NCBI GenBank assembly: GCA_902769535.1
Contig: CACXPH010000012.1
Location: 1 to 40,756, forward strand
Reading direction: 5' to 3'
Source of the DNA: an uncultured Bacteroidales bacterium
GTDB taxonomy: Bacteria; Bacteroidota; Bacteroidia; Bacteroidales; Paludibacteraceae
Length of the DNA stretch: 40,756 nt
Numbering within the stretch: position 1 is the first letter of the stretch; every line of letters starts with the position of its first letter. Positions 33,606 to 40,756 of the stretch are shown in pieces. Under the pieces are notes generated by a model. That model did no database searches. It worked only from the letters and a program-made list of their open reading frames with translations, and was not told where the DNA came from. A program made the translations under genes and the position numbers.

Positions 33606-34270
33606 TGGTACATATTGAACATATTTCCAAAGCCTTTGGCGCACAGCAAGTGCTCAAAGATGTGTGTCTGGACATTCCCGAAGGACAGGTCTTAGGCCTT
33701 CTAGGCCCGAACGGTGCCGGCAAATCGACGCTCATGAAGATCCTTATCGGTCTATGGAAAGCCGATAGCGGTACCGTCCAAGTCCCGCCACGTATCGGTT
33801 ACCTTCCCGAGTCCAACCCCCTCTACGAGGAGATGTACGTCACCGAGTATCTCCAGTTCATGGCAAGTTTGACGGAGAAAAACTCCCTTCCTTTTAGGGA
33901 AGGGCAGGGGATAGGCTCTCTCATCGACCGCGTCGGTTTGACTCCCGAACGCCACAAACATATTCGTGAGTTGAGCAAGGGCTACCGTCAGCGTGTGGGG
34001 CTTGCGCAAGCCTTATTAGGCAATCCGCAGTTACTCATCCTCGATGAGCCGACGACAGGTCTTGATCCGAACCAACTCGTCGAGATCCGTGCCCTCATCC
34101 GCGACCTTGGAAAGGACCGCACGGTCATCCTCTCCACGCACATCATGCAAGAGGTGCGCGAGATGTGCGATAGAGTAGTGATATTGGATCACGGGCAGAT
34201 AAAAGCCGATCAACCGATAGACAAGATAGATAACTTAGAAACCCTTTTTAGACAAGCTACAAATGGCTGA
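33605..34270 (+). CDS. ABC transporter ATP-binding protein, GldA-like
   Basis: The 221-residue product shows Walker [10 protein letters not shown], signature [16 protein letters not shown] and Walker [21 protein letters not shown], closely following GldA, the ATPase of the Bacteroidota gliding-linked ABC system. It is shorter than GldA (about 300 residues), lacks the C-terminal part, and has no permease beside it. I chose the ATG at 33605. In the helical region the segment [12 protein letters not shown] is encoded by a 37-nt palindromic element (33883-33919), the same element found in the response regulator. The last 8 bases overlap the start of ruvB. Confidence 0.88.
   Translation: MVHIEHISKAFGAQQVLKDVCLDIPEGQVLGLLGPNGAGKSTLMKILIGLWKADSGTVQVPPRIGYLPESNPLYEEMYVTEYLQFMASLTEKNSLPFREGQGIGSLIDRVGLTPERHKHIRELSKGYRQRVGLAQALLGNPQLLILDEPTTGLDPNQLVEIRALIRDLGKDRTVILSTHIMQEVREMCDRVVILDHGQIKADQPIDKIDNLETLFRQATNG
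33883..33919. repeat. 37-nt palindromic element inside the GldA-like gene
   Basis: The core CCCTTCCTTTTAGGGAAGGG is palindromic; the rest matches 21757-21793 (31 of 37 identical, five of the six changes transitions). It is read here in the other coding direction, giving a different peptide. Confidence 0.85.
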
Positions 34271-35279
34271 ATTTGATATACGACAGCAGATGTCCGAGAA
34301 AGAATCGGATAACGCCCTCCGTCCTTTGTGTTTCGCCGATTTTGCGGGACAAAGTAAAGTGACCTCCAACCTCAAGATCTTTGTGGAGGCGGCTAAGATG
34401 CGTGGCGAGAGTCTCGACCATGTGCTTCTCTTCGGCCCTCCGGGGCTCGGCAAAACGACCCTCAGTAACATCATCGCCAACGAGCTTGGGGTCGGGTTCA
34501 AGGTGACCAGCGGTCCGGTGCTCGACAAACCCGGTGACCTCGCCGGTCTGCTCACGTCGCTCGAACCCAACGATGTCCTTTTCATCGACGAGATACATCG
34601 TCTCTCGCCTATCGTGGAGGAGTATCTCTATTCGGCGATGGAGGACTACCGCATCGACATCATGATCGATAAAGGTCCCTCGGCGCGTACGATCCAGATC
34701 GACCTCAACCATTTCACGCTCATCGGCGCCACCACCCGTTCAGGCTTACTGACCTCGCCGCTCCGTGCCCGTTTTGGTATCAACTGCCACCTCGAGTACT
34801 ACGATGCCGACATCCTCGCCGGCATTGTGAAACGTTCCGCACGACTGCTTGGTGTCGAGATCAACGAGAAAGCCGCCGGAGAGATCGCCCGTCGCTCCAG
34901 AGGAACGCCTCGTATCGCGAATGCTCTCCTGCGCCGTGTGCGCGACTTCGCGCAGGTCAAGGGCGACGGTAAGATTGATCTTGAGATAGCCCAATATGCC
35001 CTTGAAGCACTCAATATCGATACTTTCGGTCTCGATCAGATCGACAACAAACTGCTGCTGACCATCATTGATAAGTTCCGCGGCGGACCGGTCGGTCTCA
35101 ATACGATCGCCACCGCCATGGGCGAAGACGCCGGTACGATCGAGGATGTGTACGAACCCTACCTCATCAAGGAAGGCTTCATCAAACGCACCCCTCGTGG
35201 CCGCGAAGCCACTCTCCTTGCCTACCAACACCTCGGCAAGACCCCCCTCACCCCCGACGGCCAACAATCCATCTTCTGA
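34263..35279 (+). CDS. ruvB: Holliday junction branch migration helicase RuvB
   Basis: RuvB is the hexameric AAA+ motor that drives branch migration with RuvA. The 338 residues show the N-terminal [12 protein letters not shown], Walker [11 protein letters not shown], Walker [11 protein letters not shown], sensor [19 protein letters not shown], and a C-terminal winged helix ([34 protein letters not shown]). It starts inside the end of the ABC gene (ATGGCTGA overlap), which makes ruvB the last gene of an efflux/ABC operon, an unusual setting. Two terminator-like hairpins follow. Confidence 0.96.
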   Translation: MAEFDIRQQMSEKESDNALRPLCFADFAGQSKVTSNLKIFVEAAKMRGESLDHVLLFGPPGLGKTTLSNIIANELGVGFKVTSGPVLDKPGDLAGLLTSLEPNDVLFIDEIHRLSPIVEEYLYSAMEDYRIDIMIDKGPSARTIQIDLNHFTLIGATTRSGLLTSPLRARFGINCHLEYYDADILAGIVKRSARLLGVEINEKAAGEIARRSRGTPRIANALLRRVRDFAQVKGDGKIDLEIAQYALEALNIDTFGLDQIDNKLLLTIIDKFRGGPVGLNTIATAMGEDAGTIEDVYEPYLIKEGFIKRTPRGREATLLAYQHLGKTPLTPDGQQSIF

Positions 35280-35332
35280 TTCCCTTGTATGGCTCGCGGT
35301 GTGTAGATCCTGCGGTCTGTTCGTTCCTTGCC

Positions 35333-35353
35333 GGCGGATTCTATCCGCCATTT
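35333..35353 (+). terminator. Possible first terminator after ruvB
   Basis: GGCGGAT-TCT-ATCCGCC is a perfect hairpin followed by only a short T-run (ATTTTG). It lies about 54 bp past the ruvB stop. Confidence 0.5.
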
Positions 35354-35430
35354 TGAGTTGTTTACCTGCGGTGCTAATCCTGGCTTTGTTTATTAGTGCG
35401 GCATATCATGTCGCGAGTTTCGTCTATTGC

Positions 35431-35455
35431 GTCCGGATTTAGTCCGGACATTTTT
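35431..35455 (+). terminator. Second terminator after ruvB
   Basis: GTCCGGA-TTTAG-TCCGGAC is followed by ATTTTT. It lies directly upstream of the DUF4160 promoter. Confidence 0.75.
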
Positions 35456-35475
35456 CGCAGAAAAATCCCCTTCCT

Positions 35476-35507
35476 CTTGCATATATGAAAAATATTTCGT
35501 AATTTTG
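35476..35507 (+). promoter_or_regulatory. Promoter of the DUF4160/DUF2442 pair
   Basis: -33 CTTG (35476-35479), 20 bp, -7 TAATTTTG (35500-35507), with a leader of about 20 nt to the ATG at 35535. Confidence 0.75.
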
Positions 35508-35534
35508 CACCGCAAAATCAAAACAACGACTGTT

Positions 35535-35837
35535 ATGCCTAAGATTTTTGAGTATTTTGGATTTGTCTTTTTCTTCTATTCCAATGAGCACGAACCTATC
35601 CACGTGCATGTGACACATAAGGGATGTCAAAGTATTTTTGAGCTCATTATGGATAATGGAATACTTACGGAAATTCGTGTGCGTGAAAAAGCGGGAGAAG
35701 AACCACTACCGTCCAAAGATCAAAAGACAGCCGAAGAATTTATTAGAAAGTATAGTAAAAATATCATTACTAAATGGATTAAGTTCTTCGTTTTGAGGCA
35801 GGCAGTTAAGAGTACAACCATTAAAACCAAATTATAA
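35535..35837 (+). CDS. DUF4160 domain protein
   Basis: The 100-residue product matches DUF4160: PKIFEYFGFVFFFYSNEHEP followed by IHVHVTHKG, then a short helical tail. I chose the ATG at 35535, where the family opening 'MPKIFEYFG' begins and the promoter fits; the longer frame to 35427 runs through promoter sequence. DUF4160 genes usually sit beside DUF2442 and have been suggested to be toxin-antitoxin-like pairs; neither function is proven. The next gene starts 2 bp after its stop. Confidence 0.88.
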   Translation: MPKIFEYFGFVFFFYSNEHEPIHVHVTHKGCQSIFELIMDNGILTEIRVREKAGEEPLPSKDQKTAEEFIRKYSKNIITKWIKFFVLRQAVKSTTIKTKL

Positions 35838-35839
35838 CT

Positions 35840-36091
35840 ATGAGCAAATTGTATATTAAAGAAGCAAAAGATGCGGGTAATTTGTCGGTAGACTTGTTGT
35901 TTAGCGACCAGACGGCTCGCAGAGTGGATATTGGTGACTTCATTCGGCGTCACCCACATCCGCAGTACAATAAATATCTTGACCCGCGTAAATTCCGCCA
36001 ATTCTCGATAGAGGATGGTAATGTGGTGTGGGGCAAGAGCTGGGATCTTATTTTCCCGATAGAGCAATTACACGCAGGTGTAATCGCTTAA
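35840..36091 (+). CDS. DUF2442 domain protein
   Basis: The 83-residue product matches DUF2442 (SVDLLFSDQTARRVDIGDFI, KYLDPRKFRQFSIEDGNVVW, ending in WDLIFPIEQLH). It is the partner of DUF4160, cotranscribed at a 2-bp gap. A regulatory or antitoxin role is conjecture from the pair's distribution. Confidence 0.88.
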   Translation: MSKLYIKEAKDAGNLSVDLLFSDQTARRVDIGDFIRRHPHPQYNKYLDPRKFRQFSIEDGNVVWGKSWDLIFPIEQLHAGVIA

Positions 36092-36149
36092 CCTCTCGTC
36101 ACTCACTGACGTTAAACAGGAGGACATAAAAGGCGTTTATTGACGTTGT

Positions 36150-36356
36150 TTGCGACATCTTGAAATCTTCGCAACATTTCGTACCAAGTCGTGACAGCAA
36201 GATGAATGTCCCGTGGGTATGTTATACATGCCACGCCCTGCTATAAGGCGGGGTGGGTTTAGCATATCGGGCGTGGAATTCGGTTGTTTTTCTACTTGGT
36301 ACAGGGATTGCGAAGCCCTCAAGATGCGTGAAGAATAGACGAACTTCACGCTTTTT
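36150..36356 (+). ncRNA. Strongly structured RNA candidate with its own terminator
   Basis: Two arms pair over about 34 nt with few mismatches: 36156-36174 with 36308-36326 (16 of 19 positions) and GTACCAAGT (36181-36189) with ACTTGGTAC (36294-36302). Inside lies a nested hairpin: CCACGCCC/GGGCGTGG (36231-36238, 36269-36276) and TGCTA/TAGCA. CATGCCAC can instead pair with the upstream GTGGGTATG. A perfect terminator follows, GCGTGAAG and CTTCACGC (36326-36351) with TTTTT. No plausible protein is encoded. It resembles a 6S-type long irregular hairpin in overall shape, but I cannot identify it; no promoter was found. Confidence 0.5.
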
Positions 36357-36488
36357 GTATGTATATACCCTCGAGATTGTCCCGACATTACCCCGACTCG
36401 ATTCTCTCTCGTTAGTGTCTCGCCAGTCTGATTTGGACAACATAGATGTAGAAACAAATAAAAATATTAACTTAAAATCAAAGACAAT
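36357..36488 (+). other. Short AT-rich stretch before the MBL-fold gene
   Basis: The rest of the 397-base gap after DUF2442 holds no gene, no convincing -33/-7 promoter and no repeat. It becomes strongly AT-rich in the last 50 bp before the ATG at 36489. Transcription of the MBL-fold gene from this region is inferred only. Confidence 0.5.
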
Positions 36489-37689
36489 ATGGAAGTAACA
36501 CGTATTTTTCATCCTGTAGGACAAGGAGGGTTTTACACGGAATCGTTTGACAACCAGCACATGGTGGTTTACGATTGCGGTGGAAGCGACAATGTTAAGG
36601 AAAGCATTGATTCCTTATTGGATAGAGAACCGTCTCTGCAAATTGAAGCCATATTCATATCCCACCTTCATGATGATCACATTAATGGATTACAGTATCT
36701 GTTGGATAAGACTTCTGCTAAAAGGTTATTTTTGCCTTGTTTTTCTCAGGAAATTGTGTTCGAAGCGCTATTATACAATTCTCTTCAAAAACCTAATGGC
36801 AACAGTATCAATAGTTTTGTTGTGTCACTTATCGAATCTGTAAGATCAGATCGGAGTTTTATAGGTGATACGCATATTACCACAATATCCGATGAAGAAA
36901 ACGGAAGAGAATATCCTTCCTATGCTTTAGATGGATATATTCCCCATACGATTCCATCAGGAACACATCTTACCGAAGATAAGTTTTGGGTTTATATTCC
37001 GTACAATCCAAAATCTCAAAAAATAAAATTCAGCAAAGTCGATATAAAGTACAGAAGTACTATAGAACAGATATATAACGAGACATCTGCTGAAAAACAA
37101 GCTAGGGATATTGCTGATTTCGTTAAAAAATACTCTGTTAAAACATGTAAAGAAATTTATAGGGCTTTATTTGGAGGTATTCACAATTCTCAATCTATGC
37201 CTGTATTTTCCGGTATACTCCCCAATGGTAATAATATACCATCGGGACATCCCTTAATGCCATTTTGCAATTTTGATATAGACATCGATTGTCGTCATCA
37301 CGATTTTCATAGTCGCTGCTTTATAGATTGGCATCATTGCACCCCCTCACAATTACCTCTCATCGAAAAAGATAATCAGCAATTTCCTCTATACCGGAGA
37401 TTTTAATGCTCAAAAAGAAGAAAATACAAAGGCAATTATCAAATTTTATAAAGAGCATCAAGCATGGGATACAATTTGTGGTATTCAAATACCCCATCAT
37501 GGTTCAAAGCACAATTATCACCCAGCATTATACGAGGGGTGTTATTATGCCGTTGCATCAGCAGGTGTTACAAACAAATACCGTCATCCTCATGTAGAAA
37601 CATTGAATAAGATTTATCAACAAAAATGTTTCCCATTTGTAGTGACAGAAGATTCATCGATAAGATTTGTTCAATATATTCAATATTAA
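36489..37689 (+). pseudogene. Metallo-beta-lactamase-fold hydrolase, frameshifted
   Basis: The first frame (36489-37406) gives 305 residues with the metal-binding SHLHDDHINGL (HxHxDH motif) near residue 79 and FRVFSGILPN-like text (HNSQSMPVFSGILPNG). Its last 50 residues look unnatural (CRHHDFHSRCFIDWHHC). The +1 frame opens after a stop near 37324 and continues with NFLYTGDFNAQ and GIQIPHHGSKHNYHPALYEG, the metal-binding aspartate and late histidine motifs of the family, to a stop at 37687. A single-base frameshift thus lies between about 37324 and 37400. This family includes ComEC-like and effector-like hydrolases; the substrate is unknown. Whether the shift is real or an assembly error cannot be told here. 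Confidence 0.8.
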
Positions 37690-37701
37690 AATATTACCAT
37701 T

Positions 37702-40700
37702 ATGAAAACAAAAATTTTGGTCCTCTTATTTACCTTTTCTGTAGGTGTAGGGACTCTGTATTCTCAAACTGTCATTTCAGTTGGCGCTAAATTAAGTTGG
37801 AGTTTATCCAATGGTACACTTACTATTAGTGGTAATGGAGCGATGAACGATTTTAATTACTCTACTAGTCATCCATATACAACAAAAGAGTCCCCTTGGT
37901 ATTCTGCAAGGGCCTCAATAAAGAGAGTGGTTATAAATAGTGGCGTCACAAGTATTGGAAGTAGTGCTTTCTTTGGTTGCAGCAGTTTGACCTCTGTGAC
38001 GATACCTAATAGCGTCACAAGCATTGGAGATAGCGCTTTCTATAATTGCACCGGTTTGACCTCCGTAACGATTCCCAACAGCGTTACAAGCATTGAAAAT
38101 AATACTTTCCAAAATTGCAGCAGTTTGACCTCTGTGACGATTGGCAATAGCGTCACCAGCATTGGATATCAGGCTTTCACTGGTTGCAGCAGTTTGACCT
38201 CTGTGACGATTCCCAATAGCGTCACAGAAATTGACTGGTATGCTTTCTCTGGTTGCGGCAGTTTGACCTCTGTGACGATTGGCAATAGCGTCACCAGCAT
38301 TGGATTTCAGGCTTTCTATGGTTGCGGCAGTTTGACCTCTGTGACGATTCCTAATAGCGTTACAAGCATTGATGATGAAGTTTTCATGTGGTGCAGCGGT
38401 TTGACCTCTGTGACGATAGGCAATAGCGTCACAAGCATTGGACATAAAGCTTTCTATAGGTGCAGCGGTTTGACTGGAGAATTAGTCATTCCCAATAGCG
38501 TCACAAGCATTGGAGATGGTGCTTTCTCTATTTGCAGCGGTTTGACCTCTGTGACGATTCCCAATAGCGTCACGAGCATTGGAAGTAGTGTTTTCTCTCA
38601 TTGCAGCAGTTTGACCTCCGTAACGATTCCCAACAGCGTCACAAGCATTGGAGGTACTGCTTTCTTTGGTTGCAGCAGTTTGACCTCTGTGACGATTCCC
38701 AATAGCGTCACAAGCATTGGAGGTAGTGCTTTCGCTGGTTGCAGCAGTTTGACCTCTTTGACGATTCCCAATAGTGTTACAAGCATTGGACAAGGTGCTT
38801 TCGCTGGTTGCAGCGGTTTGACCTCTTTGACGATTGGCAGTAGCGTCACCAGCATTGGATATCAGGCTTTCGAAGGTTGCAGCGGTTTGACCTCTTTGAC
38901 GATTCCCAATAGCGTCACAGAAATTGACTGGTATGCTTTCCAAAATTGCACTGGTTTGACCTCCGTAACGATTCCCAACAGCGTCACAAGCATTGGAGAT
39001 TATGCTTTCTCTGGTTGCACCGGTTTGACCTCCGTAACGATTCCCAACAGCGTCACAAGCATTGGAGGTAGTGCTTTCGCTGGTTGCAGCAGTTTGACAT
39101 CTGTGGTATGGAATGCAAAGAATTGCAGTAATTCCGGTAATTTCGGTAGTCAGGTGACCTCATTTACATTTGGGGAAGAAGTGGAAGTTATTCCGGCATC
39201 AATTTGTGCTGGAATGACCAACCTTACTTCCATTACTATTCCCAGCAGCGTCACAAGCATTGGAAATTATGCTTTCGAAGATTGTAGTGGTTTGACCTCT
39301 GTGTCGATTCCTAATAGCGTCACTAACATTGGAAATAGTGCTTTCTATAATTGCACCGGTTTGACCTCAGTAGCCATCAATTCACCAGACATAGTTGGAA
39401 AATCATATACATCTTTTTTCAATATCAAAAATATATTTGGATCTCAAGTTACACTATATATTATTGGTGATAGCATTACAAGCATTGGAAATAATGCTTT
39501 CTATAATTGCACCGGTTTGACCTCTGTGACGATCCCCAATAGCGTCACCAGCATTGGAGGTAGTGCTTTCTCTCGTTGTACCGGTTTGACCTCTGTGGCG
39601 ATTCCAAATAGCGTCACCAGCATTGGAGATGGTGCTTTCGGTAGTTGCAGCGGTTTGTTTTCTGTGACCATAAATTCAGATTCAATAGTAAGTAAATCTA
39701 ATTTAAGTAGCATATTTGGCACTCAAGTAGAGGAATATATCATCGGCGATGGCGTCACCAGCATTGGACAGGATGCTTTTCGTGATTGCACCGGTTTGAC
39801 CTCTGTGACAATTCCCAATACCGTCACCAGCATTGGAGAGTATGCTTTCTCTGGTTGCAGCAGTTTGACCTCTGTGACAATTCCCAATACCGTCACCAGC
39901 ATTGCAAGATATGCTTTCTCTGGTTGCAGCGGTTTAACCTCTGTTATATGGAACGCAAAGAATTGTGCTGATTTTGCATCAATCAATACTCCTTTTTACT
40001 CAGGACTGGTGTTTTATCGCTTCGATTTACGACCACAAATCACATCTTTTACATTCGGTAACGAAGTAGAGCATATTCCTGCCAACCTATGTAATGGCAT
40101 GTCTAATTTGACCTCCATTGAGATTCCCAATAGTGTCACCAGCATTGGATATGCTGCTTTTTCTGGTTGCAGCGGTTTGACCTCTGTGACGATACCCAAT
40201 AGCGTTACAAGCATTGGAGATGATGCTTTCTGCAGATGCACCGGTTTGACCTCTGTGACGATTCCCAATAGCGTTACAAGCATTGGAGATGATGCTTTCT
40301 GCAGATGCACCGGTTTGACCTCTGTGACGATTCCCAATAGCGTCACCAGCATTGGACAGTCTGCTTTCTCTGGTTGCACCGGTTTGACCTCTGTGACGCT
40401 TGGCAATAGCGTCACAAGCATTGGAGAGGATGCTTTCCGTGATTGCATCGGTTTGACCTCTGTGACGATTCCCAGCAGCGTCACCAGCATTTGGTATTCT
40501 GCTTTCGAAAATTGCACCGGTTTGACCTCTGTGACATGTTTGGCACCAACTCCACCGACTTGTTTGTGGTCGTCTTTTTCAGGAGTAAATTGTTCAAATA
40601 TACCATTGTATGTCCCAATGGAATGTGTCAGTTTGTATCAAGCAGCTTACATATGGGAGGAATTTAATGTAATAGGAGTAATGTTCGCCGACGAAGTAGA

Positions 40701-40756
40701 GACAGCCGTCTTCTCTGCTACCCCAACGGATGATTATGGCGTAATCTTGGAATGGC
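37702..40756 (+). CDS. BspA-like leucine-rich repeat surface protein (C-terminus missing)
   Basis: The reading frame from the ATG at 37702 stays open to the window end: 1018 codons are present, with no stop. It starts with a signal peptide (KTKILVLLFTFSVGVGTLYS) and the usual BspA opening (LSWSLSNGTLTISGNGAMND). About 31 repeats of 23 residues with the pattern LTSVTIPNSVTSIGxxAFxx followed by C-[ST]-[SG] come next, interrupted by spacer motifs at four places. It then reaches a closing motif (IPLYVPMECVSLYQAAYIWE) and the start of an Fn3-like domain (PTDDYGVILEW). BspA proteins bind host or bacterial surfaces; the role here is inferred. Repeats 27 and 28 are nearly identical in DNA (69 bp), a recent duplication. 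Confidence 0.95.
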   Translation, partial: MKTKILVLLFTFSVGVGTLYSQTVISVGAKLSWSLSNGTLTISGNGAMNDFNYSTSHPYTTKESPWYSARASIKRVVINSGVTSIGSSAFFGCSSLTSVTIPNSVTSIGDSAFYNCTGLTSVTIPNSVTSIENNTFQNCSSLTSVTIGNSVTSIGYQAFTGCSSLTSVTIPNSVTEIDWYAFSGCGSLTSVTIGNSVTSIGFQAFYGCGSLTSVTIPNSVTSIDDEVFMWCSGLTSVTIGNSVTSIGHKAFYRCSGLTGELVIPNSVTSIGDGAFSICSGLTSVTIPNSVTSIGSSVFSHCSSLTSVTIPNSVTSIGGTAFFGCSSLTSVTIPNSVTSIGGSAFAGCSSLTSLTIPNSVTSIGQGAFAGCSGLTSLTIGSSVTSIGYQAFEGCSGLTSLTIPNSVTEIDWYAFQNCTGLTSVTIPNSVTSIGDYAFSGCTGLTSVTIPNSVTSIGGSAFAGCSSLTSVVWNAKNCSNSGNFGSQVTSFTFGEEVEVIPASICAGMTNLTSITIPSSVTSIGNYAFEDCSGLTSVSIPNSVTNIGNSAFYNCTGLTSVAINSPDIVGKSYTSFFNIKNIFGSQVTLYIIGDSITSIGNNAFYNCTGLTSVTIPNSVTSIGGSAFSRCTGLTSVAIPNSVTSIGDGAFGSCSGLFSVTINSDSIVSKSNLSSIFGTQVEEYIIGDGVTSIGQDAFRDCTGLTSVTIPNTVTSIGEYAFSGCSSLTSVTIPNTVTSIARYAFSGCSGLTSVIWNAKNCADFASINTPFYSGLVFYRFDLRPQITSFTFGNEVEHIPANLCNGMSNLTSIEIPNSVTSIGYAAFSGCSGLTSVTIPNSVTSIGDDAFCRCTGLTSVTIPNSVTSIGDDAFCRCTGLTSVTIPNSVTSIGQSAFSGCTGLTSVTLGNSVTSIGEDAFRDCIGLTSVTIPSSVTSIWYSAFENCTGLTSVTCLAPTPPTCLWSSFSGVNCSNIPLYVPMECVSLYQAAYIWEEFNVIGVMFADEVETAVFSATPTDDYGVILEW

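Noticed and set aside
35427-35534. 36-codon upstream extension of the DUF4160 gene
   Set aside because: It would start inside the terminator and cross the promoter; the family begins at the ATG at 35535.
36222-36560. Small open frames over 36222-36560 on either strand
   Set aside because: They cover the paired arms and the terminator of the folded RNA candidate; no ribosome-binding context or plausible protein was seen.
37915-40517. Several long minus-strand frames with repeated NRHRGQTAAT-like or ITEVKPLQ-like segments
   Set aside because: They mirror the 69-bp repeats of the BspA-like gene, whose plus-strand frame is open for over 1000 codons with signal peptide and LRR pattern.
37930-40540. 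Regular 69-bp periodicity considered as a CRISPR array
   Set aside because: There are no constant repeats alternating with unique spacers; the whole unit is one coding repeat with codon-level variation.

Overview
The window reads as a chromosomal segment of a Bacteroidales bacterium (phylum Bacteroidota), probably a host-associated one. The gene content fits: a TamB-type AsmA protein, a GldA-like ATPase, a TolC/lipoprotein-adaptor/RND efflux set, secreted endonuclease I proteins ending in a short shared sorting-like tail, BspA-type leucine-rich repeats and DUF4160/DUF2442. At least nine upstream regions carry the Bacteroidota primary-sigma promoter, a -33 TTTG (or CTTG) box, about 20 bp, then TAnnTTTG.

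Layout. 1-98: end of an IS3-like insertion sequence, stopping 16 bp short of uvrB. 114-9610: core genes uvrB(-), rplS(-), tamB(+), pnp(-). 9611-9909: a possible sigma-54-driven small RNA on the + strand. 9910-14373: five co-directional exported proteins of unknown function (-), two of them paralogues. 14528-16252: GGGtGRT protein and its IscU-like scaffold partner (-). 16383-19747: recF, a membrane-anchored protein, a GHL10 hydrolase and a Nudix hydrolase, tightly packed (-). 19917-21996: an exported TPR protein and a sigma-54 response regulator (-). 22193-26950: three secreted proteins (+), two of them tandem endonuclease I paralogues. 27064-35279: one probable operon, TetR, TolC, adaptor, RND pump, PII-like protein, GldA-like ATPase and ruvB. 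35535-40756: an accessory, AT-richer tail with DUF4160/DUF2442, a strongly folded RNA-like element with its own terminator, a frameshifted metallo-beta-lactamase-fold gene, and a very large BspA-like repeat protein that runs off the right edge.

The most interesting material lies between and inside the genes. (1) Three elements of about 164 bp (13700-13862, 19756-19920, 20648-20810) share A-rich flanks and the same four-stem cloverleaf, while the stem sequences differ completely and keep pairing. Two of them flank the AT-rich TPR gene in inverted orientation, like a cassette. (2) Eight short arrays of a 7- or 8-bp unit, a different unit at most sites, sit almost exactly on start or stop codons. 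(3) A 37-nt palindromic element (31/37 identical between copies) is embedded in frame in two conserved genes, the response regulator and the GldA-like ATPase. These may be previously undescribed small repeat or RNA systems. All structures were paired by eye, and no database or folding program was available.
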